A stretch of DNA of 64,000 nt from Diploptera punctata (GCA_030220185.1 JASPKZ010007248.1:1116001-1180000), one strand, 5' to 3'; numbered from the stretch's first letter, positions 50,341 to 61,117 are shown. Made by a program: numbers and translations. Notes: generated by a model not told the origin, from the letters alone.

Positions 50341-50974
50341 ACAGGAGACAGTGAATAAAGTCCGTCACACAGATACTGCGAATTGTTAAGTAAGTAGGAG
50401 TTGTGTTCTGATTTTCCTTGTTTACGGATTCTGTAGAACATGTGTCACGTAAAGTTCCAGTCATACACCATGCGCATGCGCCAACAAACGGAAAGCGATT
50501 TACACTATGGAATCACGGGATGCTCCCAACATATACATGATATTTAACGAATCTAAAAGCTACCCTAACGGAATTTAAGTATTCTAACCTGTAAAAGAAT
50601 TCAACGCTCAAAAATAAATAATAAGTTCTGAAATTCTGAAGTATATGTGTACAGTTAATTAGTAGCCTACATACTCTATGTTGGCTGCATTGGAACAAGT
50701 CTTTGTTGTTGCATAGAATACTCGTTAACATCAATATGGCTGCCATGTATTCATGTATGCAGTTAAATATCATAGAAAAACATATTGAAATAATCGTTAG
50801 AAAAAATGCAAAAATCATTGTAAATAATGGGAAATAATTTGAAAAAATGAAACCCTAAGAAGGAATTGAAAAAGTCGCGTCACAGGTTGTAAACGTAAGC
50901 CATTTCTTTTGTTAATTCTTAAATTGGAGAAACCCTACCATTAACCACTTCTATACTAATTCCAGTTGTATTGT
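50341..50974. other. no feature recognised
   Basis: A 101-codon minus frame (50818-50513) shows hydrophobic runs but no family. AT-rich. Confidence 0.3.
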
Positions 50975-51092
50975 AAACAAACTTGCATAAAATATTACAA
51001 AGCATTCGTAGCCGTAAATTATTACTTACCTATTGCATATTGCAAATTTCCACTGATACATTTTTTTTTCCATTTCTTTATTAAAAACATAA
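50975..51092 (+). repeat. ~120-bp direct repeat, left of rep-H copy 2
   Basis: AACAAACTTGCATAAAATAT, CCGTAAATTATTACTTACCT, CATTTCTTTATTAAAA recur in the same order at 52749-52875, just beyond the other side of rep-H. Confidence 0.75.
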
Positions 51093-51104
51093 TACTTAGT
51101 TTTG

Positions 51105-52742
51105 TACGCAACAAGGGAAGTAAGTAGTACATTACTAGCCGATGACGTGTTTTAGACCGATAGCGAGGGGCTAGCAAATAAGTTGGAGACTAGTAATATA
51201 CTTACTTCCCGAATTGCGTATATAATTTTGTTCACTCCTATACTGATAATTATGTTTAATTTGTATATTTCGTGTGAATTTATATCCCGGTTTGAAGCGT
51301 TCAATTGTTTGATAGCAAGGAAATGTTGATAAAACAACTGCAATTGTTTATTGTTGTCTGAATTAGTGGCAGACATTTTAAATAACAGTTTCAGACTCAA
51401 TATTAATTACAGATATAATTAATTGTAATGTAGAGGAAGCGACGAATGCTGCGGTATATACCGGTAATGTACGAAAAATAGATATGAAAAAGTGTTCAAA
51501 ATATTTAAGGACTGGTGTAATTTAAGGGTAGCCATGAGTGAATTTTGAAACTCCAAAACTAATACAGATATTTCTTTCAAATTGTTACCACAGATGTCTA
51601 CCTGTATAAATAACATTTATGATAAATTTCAAGTGATTTGTTACAGTAGTTCGCAAGTTACATTATTTTTTCTCTTTTTATTTTAATTAATTATAAAAGT
51701 TCCTTGCAGTACAATATTCAATATTTTCTTCCAATATTTTGTTAGGATATTCGTTATACTCAATGTTTCTAAATTTGCGTTGGATTTTTTGTTCTGTTAA
51801 TACTTTTGAGAAAAAAAAGTTTTTTAACTGATTTTTCATGTTGGCGGAAATCGACATAAATATGACAGTATAAAAATCATAACTCATGAGCATTTTGAGC
51901 ATGATTAAAATCTCTGCAATTTTGGTTCTTTGTATTCTTACAGATATGTGCTGAACTTTTCAGTTGAATAAGGCAAAAATTGCAGTTCAAGGAACTTTTT
52001 TAAATGGGTAGGCGCTTGAAAAATACACTTTGAGAAAAAGGGCTACAAAGTTTCTCATCCTTCTGACTGCTTTAATAACTCACAGTTCCAATTTCTGTGT
52101 TGAAATAAATATTTATTTTGGATATTTGTGCCAAACTGTATGGTAGAGATTCTCATTACCATTTTGTGCCTCTCTCCAATAATACATCTGATGTTAATCT
52201 TTGATACATTGGTATCATTTTTGCCACTAGTTCTGGGGGAATTTAAAAATGGCCGCCAGGGCTTTAATAATGGCGATATAGCGATAAGTTATATATTTTT
52301 TTGAACAGGAAGCTTAGGAGAATTTTATGAGATAAAACACAAAATGTGTGTTTTGGTCAATTTTCACTCAAAATTCACTCATGGCTACCCTTAAAAAACT
52401 GTAGTTCATAAAGTAGATAAACATATTGAAATAAATAAGAAAAACGCTAATGAAAAACCAAATTATGTGACTAATGTTAATAATTGTAAAAACTGTTCAA
52501 TCGCTATAAATTTGAATTATCAAAGTGAGAAATACCGTAAATATTATACAATAAAATTGTATTATATTACTTGATAAAATTTTAAGTAGGTAACATTTTT
52601 ACGTTATTAAGTTAATTACTTTTCTTCCCTAGGGAAGTAAGTTGAGCTATTACATGCCGTTGTCATTGGATACCAAGGCCTCTCTGGTAAATAAGAACTT
52701 CCCTAAAACAGAATGATAATTAGACCATTGTTGGTACAGGCG
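51105..52742 (+). repeat. rep-H copy 2, split by a TIR element
   Basis: Hairpin start 51105-51220, body to about 51515, then a 0.87-kb insertion (51522-52394), then body from ATAAACATATTGAAATAAAT (52420) to the 3' end CCAAGGCCTCTCTGGTAAAT / AATTAGACCATTGTTGG. Shows the empty site of the tRNA-like array. Confidence 0.75.
51522..52394. mobile_element. TIR DNA element, 873 bp, TTAA-bounded
   Basis: TTAAGGGTAGCCATGAGTGA at the left is mirrored at the right as TCACTCATGGCTACCCTTAA, continuing to TTTTGA/TCAAAATT: inverted ends of about 28 bp. TTAA at both edges could be a TSD (piggyBac-like) or part of the repeat. The inner end GGGTAGCC is not the usual CCC start. No transposase; minus frames 51616-51419 and 51902-51687 show no motif. 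Confidence 0.75.
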
Positions 52743-52748
52743 TGAACA

Positions 52749-52875
52749 AACAAACTTGCATAAAATATTACAAAGCATCCATAACCGTAAATTATTACTT
52801 ACCTATTGCATATTGTTGTATAATGACACAAATTTCCTCTGATACATTTTTCCATTTCTTTATTAAAAGCATAAA
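52749..52875 (+). repeat. ~120-bp direct repeat, right of rep-H copy 2
   Basis: Second copy of 50975-51092 with a ~12-bp insertion after GCATATTG. See the finding on rep-H flanks. Confidence 0.75.
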
Positions 52876-52914
52876 ATAAGTAGAATCAATGTATCTCATA
52901 GGGTTAAAACGATA

Positions 52915-53205
52915 TATATAATAAGAACAGTTAAGTCTCGTAGACTACGATGGGCAGGACATGTGGCACGTATGGGGGAAGAAAGAGGTGCATGGAAGTT
53001 TCTTACAGGAAAACCAGAGGGAAAACGCCCAGTGGTAGACCTAGAATGAGGTGGGAGAATAACGTTAACTATGATTTGAGGAAAGTAGATTATACAGGGG
53101 ATGATTCGAAAGCATTAGTTCAGGATAGGGGTGTATAGAGAGGTTATGTCCGCGCGGCCATGAACCTACGGGTTCGATACAGCCAGTGAGTTAGTTAGGG
53201 TTAAA
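52915..53205 (+). mobile_element. LINE-A copy 16 (3' part)
   Basis: RTVKSRRLRWAGHVARMGEE-type sequence, GKRPVVDLE (one-base loss in PVGRP), then a 62-codon frame with GRPRMRWENNVNYDLRKVDY. Ends GCCAGTGAGTTAGTTA. Confidence 0.82.
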
Positions 53206-53206
53206 A

Positions 53207-53390
53207 CGATTTTTTAATTTTGGATTTTAGAAAAACCACTAAGCTTGTAATGGCCGTATTTCATTGATTTGTTGAGAATATCTTCGTTTTAAATGTGTTA
53301 TTACCGATTGTAGTTTATGGATCGATTAAATCCTAGAAAGAAGAATGTTTTGAGTTCACGCGGGTAGTGTAGTATATCTGCTTTATTTGA
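53207..53390 (+). repeat. possible rep-R fragment
   Basis: TTTTGGATTTTAGAAAAACC, CTTGTAATGG, TTGAGAATATCTTCG loosely follow rep-R around 8090-8170. Weak. Confidence 0.3.
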
Positions 53391-53394
53391 GACG

Positions 53395-53562
53395 TTTCAC
53401 CCTCACACGGTGACGGAGCAACGGGCAGAGCTGAGGGTTATCACAAAGAAGATCCGAGTTCTAGTCCCTGCGCTCCTATTTTGCGTCTTCAATCTCTTTT
53501 TAATCGATTTTTTAATGTTTTATTCATTTTATAACTTTTACAGTTTTTCTAACAAATGATCG
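53395..53562 (+). mobile_element. SINE-5 copy (uninterrupted)
   Basis: GGTGACGGAGCAACGGGCAG, GAGGGTTATCACAAAGAAG, CCGAGTTCTAGTCCCTGCGC, then a T-rich tail. GGAGC/GCTCC could close a tRNA-like acceptor, but the arms inside are irregular. Proves the empty site of the hAT element at 32385. Confidence 0.6.
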
Positions 53563-53854
53563 GGCAGAGAAAAGCTTGACAAGTCACAAAATGTCTTTGC
53601 TAAGATTTAAGTCTGATTTGTGTAAAATAAATTTGTTTTGAATTTTTTCTTTCACATCCAGTCAGAAGGGAATTTGATTTTTGCTTATTATATAAGCAAT
53701 AGTGCACCGCTGTGGTCTCGAGGTAGCGTGCTGCCTTGTCACGCAGCGGGCCCGGGTTTCGGGGTTTTTCCTCACCTGTAAGACAAATGTCAGGAAAACT
53801 TTAAGGCCCAAACGGTCCCCGAAATCATATGGCTATCATCATCGTCCTTATTAT

Positions 53855-56090
53855 TAGAGGGCGGATTTGTGCATATTTCCATGTTTTATTCCTCAAAGAT
53901 AAACATATGCATGGAAGAGGAAAATGCGTTTCATGTCGTTTGGAATCAATTGTCAAAATTTTATAGTGCATATAAATGCATATTCACGGGATTAGCGCAT
54001 ATTTCACTAATATGTGCATATTGATGCATATATTATACTCTTTTCTCTATTTTATATTACAATGTTAGTTTGTAACCCCATAAAACGACTAGCTTCTGCT
54101 TTATTGTCATGTTTTTGCAAATGAAGACAAACTTGTTTTCATAGAAAGCCAGAATCCCTATTTCGCATTTTCGCACAACAGTTACAATGTCGAGCAGGGG
54201 TCTGCAGTTTTAAATCTCAACAACTCAATAAAGCAATCTGGCCTAAACCATTTCCTGAAAGGAAGATTTCGAAAGATATGACATGCTTGCCAACAATGGA
54301 CAGTTTATTGGTGATAATTTCCTTGTTTTCGTTTTCAACCGGCGATATTAAGTTTGAACATCAACTTTATTGAGACTGTCGGCATACACGACAAAGACTT
54401 AAAAATCTTTCCTGAAATATACTTTCATGTGTGCAAAATATACTCCATTTCACACAAAGGAAGCCTGTTGTACATTATTGACCACGGCGACAAAACAAAT
54501 CTGGAATCAAAGTTTAAATTAATTTCTCAAATACCATTTTGTGAGTGTTAGTGGACCAAGATAAGTGTTTTCAATGCCGAAGGAAATATCCAGTAAAATA
54601 TCTTTGCTTCATCAATGGATTGGTGGGAATCCTACATTAACAACAAATGGAAAAATTGTCCTATGTGAAGAAGTAATTCTTTACCCACGTTGTGGTGACA
54701 TCTTGAAGCAGTAACTCTCTTCATGCCCGATGTTGTAGTAACATTTTGAAGAAGGATTGGTGTCAAAAAAAAAAAAAAAGAATTACTGGTTCAGGTTGGG
54801 TTTGATTTTCGGTAGAGCTGGATTCTCTTCTCAAGGTCGGAAGTTGGTACACTGGATAGGAAAACACTTTAAAATCACTAAAAAAAAATTGTTTCTTGTA
54901 GAAATAATTGTAAATTTATTCACTATTTAAGGTTCCCAGCAGATCAAGTAAATATAGGTGGTATTATTCTTCACCGTCAATTAAAATTAAACTATTTTCT
55001 TTTTTTAAGTCAACTATTCTTCTCTTGTATTAAATATCACATTTTATCAGTAGAGTTCTATTTGCTTCTATCTTTGTGGAAAGTTATATGAAGAATGACT
55101 AGTGTAATTCATTTATAATTTTAAAGAACATTATTACATCACATGATGTTATATTTTAAATTCTATTGGTTAATAGCCCATTAAATACAAGGTTTAAATT
55201 TGATTTGTTAAATCAAAAAGTTAATTGTTTTAACATCCAATCAGAGTTTAGTATACTTTTATTTAAAAATATTAAGTTAAGCAGGTGTTCTTATTACAGT
55301 TATAACAGAAAGGTTTATTATTCTGACAACAACGACTTAAAACAATTTTAAAAGCATTCTTTAGAAAGACTGTTATGTAATACAATTTCTTTAATTGTTA
55401 CTGAGACATTTTTATTAAAAAATGAACAACAATGAATTATTTAGATGTTTTTCTTATTTAATTTATATTTAAATATTAAACGAATTTTAAAGCATAAAAT
55501 TATTAACTTTAACTTTCATATTTATTATGATATTAAAATCCTGTTTTATATGCCAAGTCTATGACAAACATGTGAGTATTTTATTAAATAACTTATCGTC
55601 AGTTTATCACGTTATTAAATCAATATAATTCTTATTATTCTGTGAGTGACATAGCCTCTTTGCGATACTGCCCTGTGACCTCATGTGAAGTGAAGATATA
55701 ATTCTCTTCGTACAAACACATTTTAAGTGACAGAAGGAAGAGCTCTCTACCAGAAAATTTAGAAAAATATTTGGTTATTTATTGCAACAAAAATTTATGT
55801 GATAGTTAAATGATTGTTCACTTATATTTCATAAAAAAGACAAGATTAATGAGAATGGCACTATAAAATACAATTATTAACTTCAATTAGTCGCGAAAAA
55901 GTAAAAAATATTACAATTTTTGCTTCATAAAAAATAAATAAAATGATGTGAGAAAATACTGTATTTTACTATAAGAAGAAAATTAATTTTTGTGCATATT
56001 TTTAAATTTTAAGAGCATATTTTCAACTTTTTTGCTGCATAGTTGCATGCATATATTTATGGTTTTTAGTGCATATAAATCCGCCCTCTA
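53855..56090. mobile_element. hAT-like DNA element, 2236 bp, non-coding
   Basis: Terminal inverted repeats TAGAGGGCGGATTT (left) and AAATCCGCCCTCTA (right), with ATATGCAC/GTGCATAT repeats just inside. Flanking octamers CTTATTAT and ATCATCAT agree at 5 of 8 positions, inside a triplet run that may have drifted. A TAGAG start plus 8-bp duplication fits hAT. rep-E copy 3 occupies 54665-55545. The small frame 54354-54551 has no motif that I recognise. Confidence 0.75.
54665..55545 (+). repeat. rep-E copy 3, inside the hAT-like element
   Basis: Two 5' units (TGAAGAAGTAATTC, TGAAGCAGTAACTC), then TGAAGAAGG, the CAGGTTGGGTTTGATTTTCG landmark, and ATATTAAAATCCTG at the 3' end. It is closer to copy 1 than to copy 2. 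Confidence 0.75.
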
Positions 56091-56330
56091 ATCATCATCA
56101 TCATCCTTCACCGGTGTGGTAAGCAATGGGAAGCTACTACACCTACAATTCCCTAGTAAAGCTGCAAGCACAGCATGAAAATGCTATGATTGCAGTGAAA
56201 GACCTGCCCTTGGGCAGAATTACTATGGATGGATGGATATAAGCAATAAATGTTTCAAAACTTAAAGAAGAGGTCGATAATCAACAAAAATATATTCTTT
56301 TAAAAAATAAATGGGTTGGCAAATTTTTCT

Positions 56331-57190
56331 CCTAACTCACTGGCTCTATCGAACCCGTAGGTTCATGAGTTAATGTTTTCGAATCATTGGTGTATAATCT
56401 ACTTCCCTCAAATCAAAGTTAATTTTATTCTCCCACCTCATTGTTGGTCTACCAACTGGGCGTTTTCCGTCTGATTTTCCTACAAGAAGCTTTCATGCAT
56501 ATATTTCATTCCCAATTCGTACCAGATGTCCTGCCCATCGCAGTCTACGAGACTTAACTGTTCTTATTATATCAGGTTTCCTATAAAGATCATGTAGCTT
56601 ACTGTTATATAGTCTTCTCCGTTCACCTGTCTGTTCATCTCTCTTTGGTCCAAAAATATTCCTAAGAACTTTATTCTCAAATACTCGCAATCTTCTTTCC
56701 TCCCTTAAAGTAAGAGTTCATGTTTCACATCCATGTAATATAACTGGTAGAATAACAGTTTTATATATTTTCAGTTTAATGTTTTTTAGGGAAGTTGGGA
56801 AGACAAGAGTCCCTGTAATGCATAATAGGATGTATTTTCAGAATTGAGCCTATGTTTGATTTCTTTGTTCATCTCATTCCTGTTTGTAATTATTGTTCCT
56901 AGATATTTGAATTCAGTCACTTTTTCAAAATCTCCGTCATTTGTCATCAGTTGTCCATTTCCATTATATAATGCATTTCTATGTGTGACCATATATTTAG
57001 TTTTATTAATGTTTACTTCCAGTCCTAATTTCTTAGTGTTACTCAATAGTGTGTTCCTTTTGGCTCTTAGTATGTCCTCGCTATCGCCCAATATTACTAC
57101 ATCATCAGCATAAACAACAGCCTATTAATACCATTGAGTTGTAGACCTTCATTCTCGAAAGATTTGATGGCATGCTCTGTCAGTAATTTT
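56331..57190 (-). mobile_element. LINE-A copy 17 (longest contiguous)
   Basis: Minus strand, 5' to 3': HAIKSFENEGLQLNGINRLL (about 57180-57125, one frame break), VYADDVVILGDSEDILRA (YADD catalytic block, 57112-57060), then frame 57091-56786 with LLSNTKKLGLEVNINKTKYM, GDFEKVTEFKYLGTIITNRN, RLNSENTSYYALQGLLSSQL; then 56690-56493 with MRVFENKVLRNIFGPKRDEQ, RLRWAGHLVRIGNE. The 3' 80 bp are shortened. Best view of how LINE-A runs from the RT palm into its C-terminal region. Confidence 0.88.
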
Positions 57191-57329
57191 GTGTTCCTTT
57201 CGGATACAGTTGTTGAGGGTCTTATTTGAAGCCCTTTGCTACCCTCAAACTTGTAGTTTTTAAATGTTTTTGTTTTGGTATGAGTATTATGGTTCGATGT
57301 TGTTTGTTAATGGCTGGCAGGAAAAGGCT
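57191..57329. other. no feature recognised
   Basis: May be further upstream LINE-A sequence, too decayed to call. Confidence 0.3.
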
Positions 57330-57690
57330 GACAAAACTCCGAGATTAGCCCAAGTCGAAATCAAGTCCTACATGAGCTCCTGTCAGGTAAACAGGGGTAT
57401 TTTTTCGATTTTTTTTGGTTAGGATTGGACAAAAAAAAGCTTAAACTTGGCAATTAGCCCTGTATAGTGCTTATTGATTTATTCATGAGATTGAAGTCCG
57501 ATACGTGTATCATAAGTCTGTTTTGAATGTTTTATTTTACACTCAGTCAAAAGGGAATTTGATTATTGTTCATTATATCAACAATGAATGTTTCAAAACT
57601 TAAAGGAGAGGTCGATAATCCAGAAAAAAAAATTTTGAAAAAATAAGTGAATTGGCAAGTTTTTCCCCTAAATTCGTGATTGATAGAGTT
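57330..57690 (+). repeat. rep-M copy 2
   Basis: Uninterrupted partner of 53570-56330; extends further left (TTGGACAAAAAAAAGCTTAA). Confidence 0.6.
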
Positions 57691-57777
57691 GAGACTCCGA
57701 TGGACAGGAGGTCAGCAGAATCAGATCATTAGGAAGAGGTTAACCTCAAGCGAAAATTAAAAAAAGAAATCGCTAAA

Positions 57778-58195
57778 ACATGGACTCTTACTTTAAGGCA
57801 GGAGAGAAGAAAACAAACATTTGAGAATAAAGTTCTTAGGAAATATTTTGGACCAAAATGATATGAACAGACAGGTGGATGGAGAAGACTGTACATAACA
57901 GCGAACTATATGATCTTTTAGAAAAGTAGATATAATAAGAACAGTTAAGTCTCCCTATACTGCGATGGGCAGGACATGTGGCAAGAATGGGGAATTAAAG
58001 AGAGATATGGAAGCTTCTTCTAGGAAAATCAGAGGGAAGCACCCAGTTAGTAGGCCAAGAATGATGTAACAGAATAGCATTAACAATGACTTGAGGGAGG
58101 AGAATCATGCAGAGGATGGCTGGAAAATATTACCTCAGGATATGGATATATGAGCAGCTTATGTCCGCGCGGACTGAACTCCGGAATCGATAATG
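57778..58195 (+). mobile_element. LINE-A copy 18
   Basis: TGGACTCTTACTTTAAGGCA, NKVLRKYFGPK, RLRW-type stretch (CACTGCGATGGGCAGGACAT with changes) and GTCCGCGCGGACTGAACTCC. Diverged, no frame. Confidence 0.8.
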
Positions 58196-58197
58196 AT

Positions 58198-58199
58198 AG

Positions 58200-58235
<36 letters not shown>

Positions 58236-58240
58236 TTACG
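58198..58240. repeat. (ATT)n microsatellite
   Basis: About 14 units between LINE-A copy 18 and LINE-C copy 3. Confidence 0.9.
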
Positions 58241-58480
58241 TTTGAAATGGTACGAACACCTCATAAGAATGGAAGAAGAGAGAATACCAAAGAAGATCCT
58301 TAATTGGAAAGCTAATGGAAGGAGTGGAAAAGGCAGGCATAGAGAACAATTGATGGATGGAGTGATGAAAAGTATGGAAGCTAGAGATTTCAGGGAAGAA
58401 GATGCTTTAGACAGGAACCTCTGGCGACAAATCACTTTGGGTTGAAGGAGAAACACTGTATTGTGGTATAATCCTAAATA
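58241..58480 (+). mobile_element. LINE-C copy 3
   Basis: Open 67-codon frame 58242-58445: MKWYEHLIRMEEERIPKKIL, NWKANGRSGKGRHREQLMDG, MKSMEARDFREEDALDRNLW, RQITLG. About 80% like 48742-48945. Ends in ATTATTATT. Confidence 0.82.
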
Positions 58481-58544
58481 AAACATATTATTGTTATTAT
58501 TATTTTTTTTTGATTGCGGATGAGCCCATGTAGGACTACGCAAA

Positions 58545-58900
58545 GTACTTAGAGGCGTTTCCTTTGAGCCCAAATTTCTTTCATTCTTTTGCTATGAGCT
58601 TGTTTTCTATCATCTGTCCAAGTTGTTCCAGTTTTTTTCTTCAGTTTGTCCTCTTGGTCAACTTGCCACTTATTCACCATAATTCTAAATATATCTCTGT
58701 TTGAGATATCTTCTTTAGTAATTCCTGCCAATTTTAAGTAATTTTTGACTTCATCGATCCACTTCATAGTATCTTTACTTCTGTTTTCGTAGAATTCCAT
58801 TATCTGTTTTGTAAGCCTATTTGAGTTCATTCGTTTAATATGGCCATACAATTTTAACCTTCGTTTTCTAATATCACTATAAATGTCTGTATATATATTT
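58545..58900 (-). mobile_element. LINE fragment, another C-terminal type
   Basis: 100-codon minus frame 58851-58549: MYGHIKRMNSNRLTKQIMEF, STDTMKWIDEV-like stretch, NRDIFRIMVNKWQVDQEDKL, TWTDDRKQAHSKRMKEIWAQ. Upstream RKRRLKLYGHIKRM joins it. The last block (HS.RMK..WAQRK) occurs at the end of some LINE ORF2 proteins. Confidence 0.65.
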
Positions 58901-58928
58901 GTATTTCCTTTTTATTTCTGAGTCTAAA

Positions 58929-58929
<1 letters not shown>

Positions 58930-58975
<46 letters not shown>
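58930..58975. repeat. (ATT)n microsatellite
   Basis: About 15 units directly upstream of the LINE-D 3' end. Confidence 0.9.
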
Positions 58976-59105
58976 ATAAGAAATAAAAACTGGAATGAGA
59001 ACAAGAGGACTGGAGGACTTAGAGTGGATGGATAGGGTTGAGTGGAAAAGGAAAATACAACTTTAGGCACTGAATGATATGTAAACATTGAAAATCTGTA
59101 TTTAC

Positions 59106-59106
<1 letters not shown>
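58976..59106 (+). mobile_element. LINE-D copy 4 (3' end only)
   Basis: NKKWNENKRTGGL-type sequence (AACTGGAATGAGAACAAGAG), AAAGGAAAATACAACTTTAG and the AATCTGTATTTACATTTATT end match LINE-D copy 3 near 46690-46800. Confidence 0.7.

Positions 59107-59162
<56 letters not shown>
59107..59162. repeat. (ATT)n microsatellite, LINE tail
   Basis: About 18 units forming the 3' tail of LINE-D copy 4 and the 5' edge of the next LINE. Confidence 0.9.
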
Positions 59163-59165
<3 letters not shown>

Positions 59166-59435
59166 AATATTATAAATTGGTACGGACACATTAGAAGGAT
59201 GGAAGAAGGAAGACTACCTAAGATAATCATGGATTGGGAACCACAGGGAAGGAAAAAGAAGGGTAGACCAAATATTACGTGGATTCAGGGAATCAATGAA
59301 ACTAAGAGGGAATGGGAAATAGAAGAAGATATATGGATGAACAGACAAGAATGGAAAAATGTGTTGAAACAAATGTGTAGTTAACTGTGAATATGGGTAC
59401 CGGAAAAATGTATATTCATTGTAAAAGCCGGAATA
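59163..59435 (+). mobile_element. LINE fragment with (ATT)n tail
   Basis: Frame 59088-59384 (its first third is microsatellite) reads INWYGHIRRMEEGRLPKIIM, DWEPQGRKKKGRPNITWIQG, INETKREWEIEEDIWMNRQE, WKNVLKQMCS. WYGHIRRM...GRPNITW is related to LINE-D but a distinct family. Ends AAAAATTATTATT. Confidence 0.8.
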
Positions 59436-59441
59436 ATAAAA

Positions 59442-59480
<39 letters not shown>
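59436..59480. repeat. (ATT)n microsatellite
   Basis: About 14 units; the tail of the preceding LINE. Confidence 0.9.
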
Positions 59481-59482
<2 letters not shown>

Positions 59483-59734
59483 GTAGAACTTGGTACCTTG
59501 TATTAACGCAGGAAGGAGTCTCGCGTGATGGGTTTGAGAGGCCAGCGACCTGCACGAACCTGGAGACCTCAGCTGAGCTCAGGTAACCACAACAACTTCA
59601 AAATTGTGATCAAAGTTAAATTAATTTCTTATTGTTTTCTATAACTAGGATCAAGTGAAAATTAACAAACCGATTATCAAATAAGCAAGACAATTTGTTT
59701 CTGGCTGAGCAATTCAATTTTTTTCTCAAATTAT
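59481..59734. other. no feature recognised
   Basis: Short unassigned interval. Confidence 0.3.
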
Positions 59735-60388
59735 TGAATTATGACAGTTTTGAGGAAGTGACTGAATTCAAATACCTTGGAATAATAATCACAAATAGGA
59801 ATGAGATGCACAAAGAAATTAAACGTAGGCTCAATTCTGGAAATGCGTGCTATTATGCATTGCAGAGACTCTTGACTTCCCAACTCCTTTCAAAAAACGT
59901 AAAAATGAAAATATATAAATCTGTTATTCTACCAGTTATATTATATGAATGCGAAACATGGACTCTTACTTTAAGGCAGGAAATGAGATTACGAGTATTT
60001 GAGAATAAAGTTCTTAGGAAAATTTTTGAACCAAAGAAAGATGAACAGACAGGTGAATGGAGAAGACTACATAACAGTGAACTTACATGGTCTTTATAGG
60101 AATCCATATATAATAAGAACAGTTAAGTCTCGTAGACTGCGATGGGCAGGACATGTGGCACGAATGGGGAATGAAAGACGTGCATGGAAGCTTCTTGTAG
60201 GAAAACCAGAGGGAAAACATCCAGTTGGTAGAGCAAGAATGAGGTGGGAGAATAAAATTAACTATGATTTGAGGGAAGTAGATTATACAGGGGATGATTG
60301 GAAAACAGCTCAGGATAGAGATGTATGGAGAGCTTATGTCCGCGCGGCCATGAACCTACGGTTTCGAAAGTGCCAATGAGTTAGTTAT
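59735..60388 (+). mobile_element. LINE-A copy 19 (best preserved 3' region)
   Basis: Frame 59695-60099: DSFEEVTEFKYLGIIITNRN, NSGNACYYALQRLLTSQLLS, VILPVILYECETWTLTLRQE, FENKVLRKIFEPKKDEQTGE, WRRLHNSEL. One extra T near 60085 shifts to frame 59999-60379: GLYRNPYIIRTVKSRRLRWA, GHVARMGNERRAWKLLVGKP, GRARMRWENKINYDLREVDY, DRDVWRAYVRAAMNLRF. Ends GTGCCAATGAGTTAGTTA. A single frameshift in ~620 bp makes this a fairly young copy. Confidence 0.9.
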
Positions 60389-61112
60389 GTTAGAATGGAC
60401 TTCAGTTTTGAATTAGAAAATACTGTTTGGAAGTTAATGCATCTTCTTTGTATGATGCAGACGCTGCTTTAGCCTATTCGGAAGTTTTCTTATGAAAATA
60501 ATTTAAAAAAATACAAATCTTCATCAATCCTACTATACTAATTCCGAGCTAAGTTCCATTCTTTTGTAAACAAACTAGGGTACCGTTTTTTGGGGGAACC
60601 GTGGTGTTACTTTTACCCGCCATGTGACTGAATTGTGTACGATAGAAACATTGTTCTTAGACCACATCGTATTTTACTGGAAGTAAGGCTGAATACAAGG
60701 TAAGAAGGTACCAATAATTTAGGAACTTCATCTATTTCTTGTTTATTTATTTATTTATTTATGACACAAAATTAATATGGACCTACCTAATCAATATCAT
60801 TGCGAGCAGAATTTTTGCATAATGCTAACTCACCTGTAAATTCTGCTGTTGTTTTCATCACATTTTCAATGGCTAATGTGGGATATTTTCCACTGAACTG
60901 TTTGAAAACATTCAAAAAAATCTCTCTCAGCTTTTCAAATGTTTCCACTCCAATGTCTTATAATTCTACACAGGCGGCCATTTTGAAACAATTAAAATTC
61001 CATAGTATTCTACGTTGTGCGTGCATAAGACTAAAACAATGCTTATTTAATGTACTAAAATTGTGATTATATATATTAAGATTCTCCCATATAACTTACA
61101 TAGACATGTGCT
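60389..61112. other. no feature recognised
   Basis: 88-codon frame 60800-61066 has no motif. AATTCC..GT.AACAAACT near 60540-60570 loosely recalls 50955. Confidence 0.3.
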
Positions 61113-61116
61113 AGAT

Positions 61117-61117
<1 letters not shown>

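Larger units (their letters stand above)
53702..56236 (+). mobile_element. SINE-1 copy h, split by a hAT-like element
   Basis: TSD ATATAAGCAATA at 53690-53701 and 56237-56248. Head 53702-53757, then an internal deletion joining GGGCCCGGGTTT to CGGGGTTTTTCC, which removes the B box and about 40 bp. The 3' half resumes at 56091 after the hAT-like insertion. Confidence 0.85.
53570..56330 (+). repeat. rep-M copy 1, split by SINE-1 copy h
   Basis: 53570-53701 and 56249-56330 align with 57440-57670: CAGTCA.AAGGGAATTTGAT, TGTTTCAAAACTTAAAG, AGAGGTCGATAATC, TTGGCAA.TTTTTC. Class unknown. Confidence 0.65.

Noticed and set aside
50513..50818. 101-codon minus frame as a membrane protein
   Set aside because: Hydrophobic because the DNA is T-rich. 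No signal or family pattern.
50975..52875. LTR retrotransposon (direct repeats flanking rep-H)
   Set aside because: The repeats lack TG...CA ends, there is no primer-binding site or gag/pol, and copy 1 of rep-H lacks them.
58130..58573. 147-codon minus-strand frame
   Set aside because: Antisense of LINE-C copy 3 plus Asn runs from the ATT repeat.
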